Part shown: positions 1 to 8,967 of the stretch, one piece after another
How positions within the stretch are numbered: the first letter of the stretch is position 1
How the letters are laid out: every line of letters begins with the position of its first letter
Origin: Ornatilinea apprima
GTDB lineage: Bacteria > Chloroflexota > Anaerolineae > Anaerolineales > Anaerolineaceae
Length of the DNA stretch: 64,000 nucleotides
Assembly: GCF_001306115.1 (NCBI RefSeq)
Contig: NZ_LGCL01000023.1
Coordinates: forward strand, 114,322 to 178,321
Direction: 5' to 3'
Program-made: the position numbers and the translations under genes
The notes under the pieces: generated by a model
Told to the model about the DNA's origin: nothing
Databases searched by the model: none
Seen by the model: only the letters and a program-made list of their open reading frames with translations

Positions 1-713
1 GAGACTTCCAGGCTCATCTGGTTGAAGGCAGCTGCCAGTTCTCCCAATTCATCTTTTGAGCGCACCTCCACCTCCTGCTCCAGGTCACCGGAGGCCATAT
101 TCTGAGCGGCGCGGGTCAGCTGGCGCAGCGGCCGGGCCATCGTCCGCGAAAGAATAACCGCCAGCACAACGGCAATGGCCACAGCAATTAGGGTCGCTTC
201 CAGCACAGCGCGGTTGGAGCGTTCAATAAATCGGGTTTCTTCCGGGGTCAGTTGCGGGTCGCGCGGCAATGGGAGCATGGTGCCAATCACCTGCCCTTCA
301 TACTGGATGGATGTGCCGCTGGCAATCAGCTCCTCTGAAACACGCATGCCCAGGGGGTAATCCGGTTCGGCTGCCAAAACCACAAATCCATTCGTATCGA
401 TCAGCGCAAAGAAGTTGCGGCGGTCTTCAGGGTGTCGGACTTCTCCCTCGCGGTTCTCCGGCGGCGGCCCACCCCCCGGATTCATAAACGAATAGCGGGC
501 GGTTTGCCAATATTCCTGCACGCCCTCCCAGGAGGAATTGGCCGCGTAATACTGGGTCAGGCCTTCCTGCACGTCGCTGGTTAACTGATCGATCACAAAG
601 CGGTTGAAGCGGTCCAGGTTGGTGGCGCGCAGCACGATCATGATGGTAAAGGTGGAAATCACCGCCACCAGAACAAAAGCTACCGTCAATTTGAAGAATA
701 TCGATCTATGCAT
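1..713 (-). CDS. HAMP-domain sensor histidine kinase, N-terminal part only
   Basis: The reading frame starts with ATG at 713 (MHRSIFFKLTV) and runs off the left edge of the window. It has a first membrane helix at about residues 8-28, an extracytoplasmic loop of about 120 residues, a second helix (LIAVAIAVVLAVIL), then a HAMP linker ending in DELGELAAAFNQM. The kinase core lies outside the window. The start follows the stop of the response regulator by two bases, so the two are one operon and probably a cognate pair. The sensed signal cannot be read from the loop, which has no recognised domain. Confidence 0.85.
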   Translation of the reverse strand, partial: MHRSIFFKLTVAFVLVAVISTFTIMIVLRATNLDRFNRFVIDQLTSDVQEGLTQYYAANSSWEGVQEYWQTARYSFMNPGGGPPPENREGEVRHPEDRRNFFALIDTNGFVVLAAEPDYPLGMRVSEELIASGTSIQYEGQVIGTMLPLPRDPQLTPEETRFIERSNRAVLEATLIAVAIAVVLAVILSRTMARPLRQLTRAAQNMASGDLEQEVEVRSKDELGELAAAFNQMSLEV

Positions 714-715
714 GC

Positions 716-1405
716 TTAACTAATCTCTTTTGAAAACCGGTATCCTACCCCAAAAACCGATTCAATATACTGCGGTTCGGCCGGATTGGGTTCAATCTTC
801 TTCCGTAGATTGCGGATATGGACATTCAGGGTGCGCTCCAAGCCGGTGAAGCCGCTCTCGAAGAGAGAATCGACCAGTTGGCTGCGGGTAAACACACGCC
901 CAGGGGACTTCATCAAGCTGGCCAGCAAATCAAACTCGATGGGAGTCAATGAAACCGGCCTGTCATTGAGCGAAACTTCGTGCGTCGTCAGATTCATGCG
1001 CAGACCGGCATGCTGAAGGCATTCTTCTTGCTCCGGGGCCGCTTCAGAACGGCGAAACACAGAATGGATGCGTGCCAGCAGCTCGCGCATGCGGAAGGGC
1101 TTTACCACATAATCGTCCGCGCCAAGCTCCAGACCCAAAACCGCGTCGGTCTCTTCCTGGCGGGCGGTGATGATGATCACCGGTGTACGCGCTTCTTTGC
1201 GATACTGGCGAATAAATTCATAGCCATCCATTTTCGGCATCATGATATCCAATAAAATCAGGTCCGGCTTCACATGGCGCGCGGTGTAAAGCGCGTTTTC
1301 ACCGTTATCGGCTTCCACAATCCGGTAACCCTGCTCCGCTAAATATTCGCGCAATAACTGTCGAACGCTGGACTTGTCATCTACAACCAGGATGGTTGAA
1401 CTCAT
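716..1405 (-). CDS. OmpR/PhoB-family response regulator
   Basis: A receiver domain (residues 1-120: acidic DD near the N-terminus, phospho-acceptor Asp in LLDIMMPKMDG, switch Thr in IIITA, Lys in VVKPF) is followed by a winged-helix DNA-binding domain ending in VFGVGYRFSKE. The frame is open to a TTG at 1420. ATG at 1405 is preferred because GAGGAAGG lies four bases upstream. It is transcribed with the kinase and diverges from the exporter operon. Direct half-site repeats with an 11-bp period in the shared intergenic region suggest it controls the exporter, itself, or both. Confidence 0.93.
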   Translation of the reverse strand: MSSTILVVDDKSSVRQLLREYLAEQGYRIVEADNGENALYTARHVKPDLILLDIMMPKMDGYEFIRQYRKEARTPVIIITARQEETDAVLGLELGADDYVVKPFRMRELLARIHSVFRRSEAAPEQEECLQHAGLRMNLTTHEVSLNDRPVSLTPIEFDLLASLMKSPGRVFTRSQLVDSLFESGFTGLERTLNVHIRNLRKKIEPNPAEPQYIESVFGVGYRFSKEIS

Positions 1406-1456
1406 TTTCCTTCCTCGCAATCACAATCGGCTGAGGCTAAACGTATCACAGACTTG

Positions 1457-1472
1457 TTCAGATTTGGTTCAG
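1457..1472 (+). promoter_or_regulatory. Putative response-regulator operator, copy 1
   Basis: The sequence TTCAGATTTGGTTCAG contains two TTCAG half-sites 11 bp apart, the spacing typical of tandem OmpR/PhoB-family binding. It lies 52 bp upstream of the response-regulator ATG. A near-identical copy in opposite orientation sits at 1538-1553. Assignment to this regulator is inferred from position and geometry. Confidence 0.55.
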
Positions 1473-1537
1473 GCGCCAAAGTAAATTTCCGCGCCGCCCG
1501 GCCCCCGCCAGCCACATACACAAGATATATAGACGCT

Positions 1538-1553
1538 CTAAACCAAATCTAAA
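1538..1553 (-). promoter_or_regulatory. Putative response-regulator operator, copy 2
   Basis: On the minus strand this reads TTTAGATTTGGTTTAG, the same 16-mer as copy 1 with C to T in both half-sites. It lies about 90 bp upstream of the first membrane-fusion gene. The two copies face each other across 65 bp, which suits control of the divergent transcripts. Confidence 0.55.
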
Positions 1554-1645
1554 TCACCAGCGCCTACGATTAACTCGATCCTAGAAAAGCATTGATGATG
1601 ATCGCATTTCCGTTGACTCGATTCAAAACCGTTTGGAGGCCTTGC

Positions 1646-3082
1646 ATGTCATTGTCATTAAAGAAGATAACAGGTTTTTTCACAAAAAACAAAAGGAACA
1701 CGGTTATTGGGGCCGTCGTGGTGGTGACTCTACTGGTTGTCGCCAGCGCGCTGGCCTTTTTCAAACCAGCGGTGGGGGCCGTCGCAACGGCCACGGCCGA
1801 AGCCGCCGCCACACCCAAATACTACACGGCATCCGTCAGCGTGGGAGATATTGAACTCAGCGCCTCCGGGTCGGGAAACTTAATATCCAACTCGGTGGTG
1901 GAACTAGCCTTTTCAACCTCCGGCACGGTAACCCGCCTGTATGTTCAACCCGGGGACATGGTGAAGACCGGCGACCTGCTCGCAGAGCTGAACGCCTCAA
2001 AAGAACTGCAAGCCGAGGTCGCCAGCAGGAAGTTAGCCGTGATTGAAGCCCAACAGGCGTTGAACCAACTGCAACAGAACGCCGAAGTGAGCCTGGCCAG
2101 CGCCTTCGAGGCGTACGTTACCGCCAAAGCGGATTATGAAGAGGCGCTCTTCAACAGCCAGCGCACCGCTTACTCGCGCTGCGACCAACAGACCACCACC
2201 CGCCTGGCGCAAACCCTGGAAAGAGCCACGGAGCAATTGAAAAAACTGACCGATACAACCACAGAAGAATATACAGAAGCCAAGAACAACTACGAAACCG
2301 CCTCCGCCAATTATACCTACTGTGTTTCGTACAGCGAGGACGAAAAGACGCTTGCCAACGCCGCCCTGTCGGTGGCCGAAGCCACCTTGAAACAGGCGGA
2401 AGCCACCTATAACAAGTTAAAAGAAGCCTCGGGGGTTGACCCGGAAGAACTGGCGCTGGCGGAAGCCAACCTATCCAACGCGCAGTCAAAGCTGGAAATT
2501 GCCCAGGAAAACCTGAATGGCACCACCCTCATCGCCCCGATGGATGGGACGGTGATATCCATCGCGGCCGGTGAAGGCCAACGGGTAGAGGCCACAACTT
2601 TCATCACCATCGCCGATCTCAAAGACCTGATGATGGAAGTCTCGGTGGACGAATCAGACCTGTCCTTCCTGACCCCCGGGACCCACGCGGAAATGGAATT
2701 TGATTCCATCGCCAACACGGTGTTCAGCGGCAGCGTGATCCAGGTTGACCCCACGCTCAGCGAATCGATGGAATATAAACTGGCAACCGGCAAAATCCGC
2801 ATGGATATTGAAAACAACCCTGCCGCGGAGCAGCTGCTGCTGGGATTGAACGCGTCGGTTACGTTGATTAAAGAAAGAGCCGAAAACGCGCTGCTGGTTC
2901 CGCTGGAAGCCGTGCGCGACCTGGGGAATGGCAATACCGCCGTCTTTGTGGTGGGCGCGGATGGGAATTTGACCTTCCGGGCAGTGGAAGTGGGGATCAC
3001 CACTGAAACCCAGGCGCAGATTTTGAGCGGTCTGCAAGAAGGGGATACCGTCTCTACCGGCCTGGTTTCCACCAATTCATAA
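1646..3082 (+). CDS. Membrane-fusion (MacA/HlyD-like) subunit 1 of ABC exporter
   Basis: A 478-residue periplasmic-type adaptor: short cytoplasmic N-terminus, one membrane helix (about residues 19-38), a lipoyl half-motif, a long alpha-helical hairpin, the second lipoyl half (APMDGTVISI), and beta-barrel and membrane-proximal parts. ATG 1646 is chosen over the longer frame from 1592 because GGAGG lies six bases upstream. The hairpin carries an insertion bounded by Cys179 and Cys226, also present in the next two paralogues. It is the first gene of a six-gene exporter operon. No TolC-like outer-membrane partner is encoded nearby. Substrate unknown. Confidence 0.9.
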   Translation: MSLSLKKITGFFTKNKRNTVIGAVVVVTLLVVASALAFFKPAVGAVATATAEAAATPKYYTASVSVGDIELSASGSGNLISNSVVELAFSTSGTVTRLYVQPGDMVKTGDLLAELNASKELQAEVASRKLAVIEAQQALNQLQQNAEVSLASAFEAYVTAKADYEEALFNSQRTAYSRCDQQTTTRLAQTLERATEQLKKLTDTTTEEYTEAKNNYETASANYTYCVSYSEDEKTLANAALSVAEATLKQAEATYNKLKEASGVDPEELALAEANLSNAQSKLEIAQENLNGTTLIAPMDGTVISIAAGEGQRVEATTFITIADLKDLMMEVSVDESDLSFLTPGTHAEMEFDSIANTVFSGSVIQVDPTLSESMEYKLATGKIRMDIENNPAAEQLLLGLNASVTLIKERAENALLVPLEAVRDLGNGNTAVFVVGADGNLTFRAVEVGITTETQAQILSGLQEGDTVSTGLVSTNS

Positions 3083-3093
3083 AGGTGAACAAG

Positions 3094-4545
3094 ATGACTG
3101 AGAGTAAATCAAAGCAGCCCACAAACCCCGGCCGGCGGCGCAGGCAGATTGCCATGATTACCGTGGCGCTGACTGCCCTTCTGGTTGCGGCAGCCTGGTT
3201 GTGGCAGCGGCAGCAGGCGCAAAACGCCAGCGCGCCGATCTACCAGACCAGCGTAGTGCGCCGGGGAGACCTGGTTCTGACCGTAACCGGAACCGGGAAT
3301 CTGGCCGCGACCAGCATCCAGGAACTGGCTTTCCCGGTTTCGGGCAAGGTGGCCGAAGTGAACGTGCAGGTTGGCGATGAGGTGAAAGCCGGGCAGGTGC
3401 TGGCCGTGTTGGATAACCTGGACGAGCTGGCACTTGAAGTCGAGACACAGCAATTGGCTGTAAAGGCAGCGGAAAAAGAGCTGGAAACACTGCTGGCGAG
3501 CGCGGATCGCTCTTTAGCAGAGGCGCAGATTGCGCTTTCCGACGCACAGGCCAGTTATGAAGAGGCCAAAGCAAATTTACACCAAAAAGGTGATGGCCGC
3601 TGCAGTAAAGACCTGACGGAATCGTATTTCTACGCCTATTTGCGCGCCAAAATCGAGGCAGACAAATGGGAGAACTATTACAACGATGGCGTCGGATACG
3701 GAACCAACTTTGTGCTTGAACACCTGCAGCCCTTGTTGGAGGAGAAAAACCAGGCTTACCAGAATTGGAAATACTGCGAAGCCTACACCGAACAGGAAAT
3801 CCTTGAATCGGAAGCCAACCTGGCCACAGCCGAGGCAGCGGTTCACCTGGCCCAGGCGCAATTGGAAGAGCAGTCAGCCAACGGCGGTGTTTCAGCCGCC
3901 AGCCTGGAACTGGCGCAAGCCGAGCTGGAAAGCGCCCAAGCCGCCCTGGCAGAAGCAGAAGAGAACCTGACCGGCGCAACGTTGACGGCGCCGTTCGACG
4001 GCGTGGTGACAGAAGTGGCCGCCAACGCGGGCGAAACCGTGGATTCTGACACGTTCATTCAAATCGCGGACCTGTATCACCCTGCTGTTGAAATCCAAAT
4101 CGACGAAGTGGACCTGCAAAACATTGCCGAAGGCTGTACGGCCGAGGTCATGTTCGACGCGATCCCGGACCGGATCTTTAGCGGAGAGATCACCAACATC
4201 TTCCCCACCCTGGTGTCCGTGTTCGATTTTGACACCCTGTCTGGCATGGTAAGCCTGGAAGACCAAATCACCGCTTCCGGTAAGATCCTGCCCAGTGGAT
4301 TAAGCTCGCTGGTCGACTTGAAATGCCGCAGCGCCAGCAACGCCCTGTATATTCCACTGGAGGCGCTGCACTACAGCGAAAATGGGGATGGCTTTGTGTA
4401 TGTCTTGAACGCGCAGGGTGCAGCAGAGATGAGAAAAGTGAGCACCGGCCTGGAGACGATCACCGCGGTGGAAGTAACCAGCGGCCTGAGTGAAGGCGAA
4501 ATTGTAATTACCTCCGGGGTCAGCCCCGAATCTTCTCAATCGTAA
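3094..4545 (+). CDS. Membrane-fusion (MacA/HlyD-like) subunit 2 of ABC exporter
   Basis: A paralogue of the preceding gene, 483 residues, with the same order: membrane helix at about 16-36 after a basic RRRRQ stretch, lipoyl half, helical hairpin, second lipoyl half (APFDGVVTEV) and barrel. The hairpin insertion is bounded by Cys170 and Cys228. A GTG at 3085 would add three residues; ATG 3094 is preferred because AAAGGTG then serves as ribosome site. It begins 11 bases after the previous stop, so it is cotranscribed and probably coupled. Whether the three adaptors form mixed rings cannot be told from sequence. Confidence 0.9.
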   Translation: MTESKSKQPTNPGRRRRQIAMITVALTALLVAAAWLWQRQQAQNASAPIYQTSVVRRGDLVLTVTGTGNLAATSIQELAFPVSGKVAEVNVQVGDEVKAGQVLAVLDNLDELALEVETQQLAVKAAEKELETLLASADRSLAEAQIALSDAQASYEEAKANLHQKGDGRCSKDLTESYFYAYLRAKIEADKWENYYNDGVGYGTNFVLEHLQPLLEEKNQAYQNWKYCEAYTEQEILESEANLATAEAAVHLAQAQLEEQSANGGVSAASLELAQAELESAQAALAEAEENLTGATLTAPFDGVVTEVAANAGETVDSDTFIQIADLYHPAVEIQIDEVDLQNIAEGCTAEVMFDAIPDRIFSGEITNIFPTLVSVFDFDTLSGMVSLEDQITASGKILPSGLSSLVDLKCRSASNALYIPLEALHYSENGDGFVYVLNAQGAAEMRKVSTGLETITAVEVTSGLSEGEIVITSGVSPESSQS

Positions 4546-4577
4546 TAATTCATTCCATTGAACTTTTTGGAGGAACT

Positions 4578-5996
4578 GTGAACTTAAACGCACTGAAACC
4601 AATAACCTGGAAAAAAGGTCTCATCCTGGGAGGAGCGGCGGTCATCCTGCTGGGCGGCGCCGCCTATCTGATGTGGGGACTCAACGCCAGCGACACGGCC
4701 GCGAGCGGCCAGACCACGTATGAAACCTCGCCGGTGAGAAGTGGAAACCTCACGATTTCCGCCTCCGGCAGCGGCACTTCTGTCGCCGGGCAAGAATTGA
4801 ACCTGAGCTTTTCCACATCAGGCACGGTCTCGGCTGTTCATGTGCAAACCGGCGATCAGGTGAAAGAAGGCGACTTGCTGGCCGAACTGATTTCGGATGA
4901 AAGTCTGGACGTCCAACTGCTGGAAGCCAAAATCAATCTGGAAAACGCCGAACAGGCCCTGGAAGACCTGAAAACCAACGCGCAAACCACCTTAGCCGAA
5001 GCGCAGATTGCGGTTGTGGAAGCACAAGAAGCCTATGAAGACGCAAAATCAGCTGTGGTATATGAAGGCCAGGCGCGCTGTGATGAAGACACCACCCAGG
5101 CCTATTACCAGGAGTATTGGGAGGTTCAGCAAAAACTGGACCGCTACACCCAGGCAGATTATGACAACTCCACAATTTATCTGAGTGAAATCCAACCCCT
5201 GGTGCAAGAGCGCAACTCCAGATATGCCACCTACGCGTACTGTGCCAACTTCACAGAATATGAGATCGCCGGTTCACAAGCCGAATTGACCAAAGCGGAG
5301 GCGGTATTGAAAGAAGCCAAAGCTGCGCTGGCCGCGTTGGAAGCCAACAATGGTGTTGACCCGGATGAACTGGCGCTGGCCGAAAACAAGGTCAAAAGTG
5401 CGCAGATGGCCCTGGAAAAAGCACAGGCCAACTTGGACGGGGTGAAGATCGTAGCGCCCTTCGACGGGACGATTCTCAGTGTGGCTGGCGAAAGCGGAGA
5501 CGACTACGAATCGGGTACCTTCATCACAATCGGCGACCTGAACCACCCCAACGTGGAATTTTATGTGGATGAAACTGATATGGACAAAGTGGGCGTGGGT
5601 TATGTGGCCAACGTGGTGTTCGATGCTTTCCCTGACACAACCTACAGCGGCGAGGTTGTGCAGGTAAACCCCTACATCGAAACCAGCGGGAATTCAAAAG
5701 TGCTGAAAGGTCTGGTCAAAATCACCCTCCAGAACGCGGACCAAAGCATTTACCTGCCCGAAGGGCTGAGCGCATACGTGGATATTATCGGCGGGGAAGC
5801 CACCAATGCCCTGCTGGTGTCGGTGGACGCTCTGCACAAACAGGACGATGGAAGCTATCTGGTTTACCTGCTGCAAAACGGGCAGCCCGTTGAACAGCCG
5901 GTTGAAATTGGCCTGATGGATTACACCTACGCCGAGGTGCTTTCTGGCCTCAGCCTGGGACAAGAAGTGGTTACGCAAATTGTGGAGTCGAAATGA
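4578..5996 (+). CDS. Membrane-fusion (MacA/HlyD-like) subunit 3 of ABC exporter
   Basis: The third tandem adaptor, 472 residues, starting at GTG 4578 behind a strong TTGGAGG site. A membrane helix at about 13-32 is followed by the lipoyl/hairpin/lipoyl arrangement (APFDGTILSV), and the insertion is bounded by Cys168 and Cys222. Its stop overlaps the ATG of the ABC ATPase (ATGA), so this copy is translationally coupled to the ATPase. All three copies share phrases such as GVDPEELALAE/GVDPDELALAE, pointing to duplication within the lineage. Confidence 0.9.
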   Translation: MNLNALKPITWKKGLILGGAAVILLGGAAYLMWGLNASDTAASGQTTYETSPVRSGNLTISASGSGTSVAGQELNLSFSTSGTVSAVHVQTGDQVKEGDLLAELISDESLDVQLLEAKINLENAEQALEDLKTNAQTTLAEAQIAVVEAQEAYEDAKSAVVYEGQARCDEDTTQAYYQEYWEVQQKLDRYTQADYDNSTIYLSEIQPLVQERNSRYATYAYCANFTEYEIAGSQAELTKAEAVLKEAKAALAALEANNGVDPDELALAENKVKSAQMALEKAQANLDGVKIVAPFDGTILSVAGESGDDYESGTFITIGDLNHPNVEFYVDETDMDKVGVGYVANVVFDAFPDTTYSGEVVQVNPYIETSGNSKVLKGLVKITLQNADQSIYLPEGLSAYVDIIGGEATNALLVSVDALHKQDDGSYLVYLLQNGQPVEQPVEIGLMDYTYAEVLSGLSLGQEVVTQIVESK

Positions 5997-6781
5997 CAGC
6001 GATGAATCCAATCATTGAGACCGTTGAGATCAAGAAAATCTACGGGATGGGCGATGTGCAGGTGGCCGCGCTGGACGGCCTGAGCATTCGTATTCTACCT
6101 GGGGAATTTGTGGCCATTATGGGGCCAAGCGGATCGGGAAAAAGCACGTTGATGAACATTCTTGCCTGTCTCGACCACCCCAGCGAGGGACAATATTACC
6201 TGGATGGCAAAGATGTGAGTGGACTAAGCCGGCGCGAGCTGGCCGAGATTCGCAACCAGAAATTGGGTTTTGTTTTCCAATCATACAACTTGCTGCCGCG
6301 CTTGAGCGCGCTTGAAAATGTGATCCTGCCCATTATGTACCAACACCATAGCAGCATGCCGCCGGAAGAACGCCTGGAACGCGGTAAAGCAGCGCTGGAT
6401 GTGGTGGGACTGGCCAATCGTGCCCACCATCTTCCCAAAGAACTTTCCGGCGGGCAGCAGCAGCGTGTGGCGATTGCCAGAGCGTTGATCAACGACCCGG
6501 TCTTAATTCTGGCCGATGAGCCAACCGGCAACCTGGACTCGAAATCAAGCGTGGAGATTATTGATTTGTTGAACGGCCTTAACGAGCGCGGCAGAACAAT
6601 TGTGATGGTAACCCACGAACCGGATATCGCCAGTTACACCAAACGCATCCTGCATATTCGGGATGGAAAGCTGGAGTTTGACCATTTGAACGGGCATTCC
6701 CGCTCGAAACTAACCAAAGAAGCGGGCGCGGGCAGCCAAGCCGGCGCGCCCAAAACCGAGTTATTGGGAGGTGAGGCGTGA
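5993..6781 (+). CDS. MacB/LolD-type ABC transporter ATP-binding protein
   Basis: A 262-residue ATPase with Walker [11 protein letters not shown]-loop [14 protein letters not shown], signature LSGGQQQR, Walker B LILADEP followed by TGNLDS, and H-loop VTHE. These are diagnostic of the MacB/LolD/FtsE branch. The start overlaps the stop of adaptor 3 and its own stop overlaps the permease GTG, so ATPase and permease are coupled. It powers the exporter by cytoplasmic ATP hydrolysis. About 35 residues beyond the core (rich in G, A, S, K) are not part of the conserved domain. Confidence 0.95.
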   Translation: MTAMNPIIETVEIKKIYGMGDVQVAALDGLSIRILPGEFVAIMGPSGSGKSTLMNILACLDHPSEGQYYLDGKDVSGLSRRELAEIRNQKLGFVFQSYNLLPRLSALENVILPIMYQHHSSMPPEERLERGKAALDVVGLANRAHHLPKELSGGQQQRVAIARALINDPVLILADEPTGNLDSKSSVEIIDLLNGLNERGRTIVMVTHEPDIASYTKRILHIRDGKLEFDHLNGHSRSKLTKEAGAGSQAGAPKTELLGGEA

Positions 6782-8010
6782 TTCTCAAAGAAGTGTTTAG
6801 AGCATCCTGGAAAAGCATTTTATCCAATAAGTCGCGGTCACTGCTGACCATGCTGGGGGTGATTATTGGTGTGGCGGCGGTGATTGTAATGATGGCGATC
6901 AGCGCCGGAACCGAGGCCACCATTTCTGATGCAATCACCGGCCTGGGATCAAACCTGTTATTTGTGCGCTCTTCGATGATGCGCGGCGGGCCTGGCGAGC
7001 CGGGCACCAACCGCCAGAACCTGGTCTACGAGGACGTTACCGCCATCTCCGAGCAGATCAGCGGCGTCGCCGGTGTTACTGTCGACCAGACCTCATCGGT
7101 AACCATCAAGTTTGGCAACAACGCCCTGGAAGACATCGCACTGGTGGGAACCACCCCGGACTACACCGTGGTGCGCGATGTAGAAGTGGATGAAGGGCGC
7201 TTCTTCACCGAAAACGAAGTTGACCGCACCCAAAAAGTGGTGGTGTTGGGGTCGGCGGTGGCGGAAGAGCTGTTTGGCAGTGAAGATCCCATCGGCCAAT
7301 TGGTCACTGTGGATGATGTGCGCTTAACGGTTGTAGGTGTGATGAAGGAAAAGGGGCTGGTGTCGGGTGTCAATTTCGACGAGCAGATTTACACCCCCAT
7401 CAGCGTGGTCTTTTCCAAATTCGTGCCTAACCAGTTCGCGCGCATCTTTGGCAACGATATTCGCATGATCTATGTGTCGGTGGAAGATGGCGCGAATATG
7501 GAAGAGGTCTCGGACCAAATTTTGCGCCTGCTCGCCAAGCGTAAAGAAGTGAGCCTGGATGAAGCAACCTTCACCATCCAATCGCAAGAAGATATCATCG
7601 AAACGCAGGAATCGACCACCGAGTCCTTCCGCAATCTGCTGGCATGGGTGGCTGGTGTCTCGCTGATCGTGGGCGGCATCGGAATTATGAACATCATGCT
7701 GGTCAGCGTAACCGAACGCACGCGCGAAATTGGCCTGCGCCAGGCCATCGGTGCCACACCCGGCGATATTCAAATTCAATTTCTTTCCGAAGCCTTGATG
7801 TTAAGCCTGATCGGCGGTCTGCTGGGCGTGTTGGCCGGCGTAGGTGGTTCAATTTTGTTCGGCCAGTTCGGCGGCATGCGCACCGTGATTGTGCCGTACT
7901 CCATCGCGCTGTCCTTCACCTCGGCTGCCCTGGTGGGCATCTTCTTCGGATATATGCCCGCCCGCCGCGCCTCGCAGCTTGACCCAATTGAAGCCTTAAG
8001 ACACGACTGA
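6778..8010 (+). CDS. MacB/FtsX-type ABC exporter permease
   Basis: A 410-residue protein with one N-terminal membrane helix (LLTMLGVIIGVAAVIVMMAI), a large extracytoplasmic MacB core domain (about residues 45-270), then three C-terminal helices of the FtsX fold. The segment after the second helix has the typical VTERTREIGLRQAIGA phrase. The start is GTG 6778 within an overlap with the ATPase. In the family this is the half-transporter that dimerises and works by mechanotransmission with a MacA-type adaptor. Three adaptors for one permease is unusual. Confidence 0.94.
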   Translation: MILKEVFRASWKSILSNKSRSLLTMLGVIIGVAAVIVMMAISAGTEATISDAITGLGSNLLFVRSSMMRGGPGEPGTNRQNLVYEDVTAISEQISGVAGVTVDQTSSVTIKFGNNALEDIALVGTTPDYTVVRDVEVDEGRFFTENEVDRTQKVVVLGSAVAEELFGSEDPIGQLVTVDDVRLTVVGVMKEKGLVSGVNFDEQIYTPISVVFSKFVPNQFARIFGNDIRMIYVSVEDGANMEEVSDQILRLLAKRKEVSLDEATFTIQSQEDIIETQESTTESFRNLLAWVAGVSLIVGGIGIMNIMLVSVTERTREIGLRQAIGATPGDIQIQFLSEALMLSLIGGLLGVLAGVGGSILFGQFGGMRTVIVPYSIALSFTSAALVGIFFGYMPARRASQLDPIEALRHD

Positions 8011-8032
8011 TACCGATATAAAGGAAAAACCA

Positions 8033-8779
8033 ATGAAAAACAAATTTTTAATTTTCATAATGATATTGATCATAGGCCTGCTGGCGGCTTGCGGACCCAG
8101 CGTCGCGGCCAGTGAACCCGCCAGCGGCGAATCGGCCGCGCCTGCAAGCCCCAGCACACCGGCCCCTGCCGAAACAGCCGGAGCCGATTCGCAAGCTGCT
8201 GGCGGGATGAATATGGAAATCAACGACAAACTGGCCGCGGGAACACTGCTGCTGGAAGGCACAGACCTGGCCGTTACACAGCAACAGGCGCAAACCCTGA
8301 TCCTGTTATGGCAAGGAGTACAAAGCCTGTCTGCCAGCGACTCGACCGCCCCCGCGGAATTGGAGGCCATTTACCAGCAGATTCAAACCGCCATGACCAG
8401 CGAGCAATTGACAGCTATTGAAGCAATGGAGATTGACCCCGCCAGCTTGCACGAAACCCTGACCGGCTTAGGGCTGCAAATGGGTAGAATGGGCAACCCG
8501 GCGGGCGGTGAAGCCACCGGTGCTAACGCCGCAGAGGGCGGCTTCCCGCCTGGTGGAATGGAACCGGGTATGATGGGCGGCGGACCGGGTGGAGGTGCAG
8601 GCGGCGGCCCTGGCGGCGGCATGGGGTTGGAAGGCCAGCCTCCAGCGCAGGGCACCCCCAGCAGTGAAATGGCCACTGCCATCGCCGAGCGCCAGGCAGC
8701 GGGAGGATTTGATTTGAACGCCATGTACATCCGTCCCCTGATCCAGCTTCTGGAACAAAAAACGAGCGACGCGCAGTAA
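8033..8779 (+). CDS. Lipoprotein of unknown function, Gly/Met-rich
   Basis: A 248-residue protein with a lipoprotein signal (basic start, hydrophobic core, lipobox LLAAC with Cys at about 20). An Ala/Pro/Ser-rich linker precedes a helical middle section (EINDKLAAGTLLLEGTD...) and a segment dominated by Gly, Met and Pro at about 160-205. The last 40 residues are helical. It is the last gene of the exporter operon, 22 bases after the permease, so an accessory role at the outer membrane face is plausible. No family is recognised. The middle section could equally be a sensory or structural helical repeat. Confidence 0.8.
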   Translation: MKNKFLIFIMILIIGLLAACGPSVAASEPASGESAAPASPSTPAPAETAGADSQAAGGMNMEINDKLAAGTLLLEGTDLAVTQQQAQTLILLWQGVQSLSASDSTAPAELEAIYQQIQTAMTSEQLTAIEAMEIDPASLHETLTGLGLQMGRMGNPAGGEATGANAAEGGFPPGGMEPGMMGGGPGGGAGGGPGGGMGLEGQPPAQGTPSSEMATAIAERQAAGGFDLNAMYIRPLIQLLEQKTSDAQ

Positions 8780-8804
8780 ACCAGATAGATCTCCTCCTCG
8801 AAAA

Positions 8805-8840
8805 CTCGATCCCCGGGGAACCCATGGGGATCGAGCATTT
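8805..8840 (+). terminator. Rho-independent terminator of exporter operon
   Basis: A perfect 10-bp inverted repeat, CTCGATCCCC at 8805-8814 and GGGGATCGAG at 8826-8835, is followed by CATTTT. It lies 25 bases after the lipoprotein stop. Confidence 0.75.
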
Positions 8841-8899
8841 TAACCGGAACCCGCTGATTTTTTACGCGTTGTAAATGGGAATGCGGTCCGGTTTTTCGC

Positions 8900-8905
8900 T
8901 ATAAT
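8900..8905 (+). promoter_or_regulatory. Candidate -10 box for the sensory operon
   Basis: TATAAT lies 63 bases upstream of the PAS-protein ATG. No convincing -35 hexamer is seen at 16-18 bp, so this is only a candidate. Confidence 0.35.
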
Positions 8906-8967
8906 TGAGAACAGGTTTATTTTTTACCACGATGGGCTGAGATGGAATTCAGGGATTGAGGTAACGC

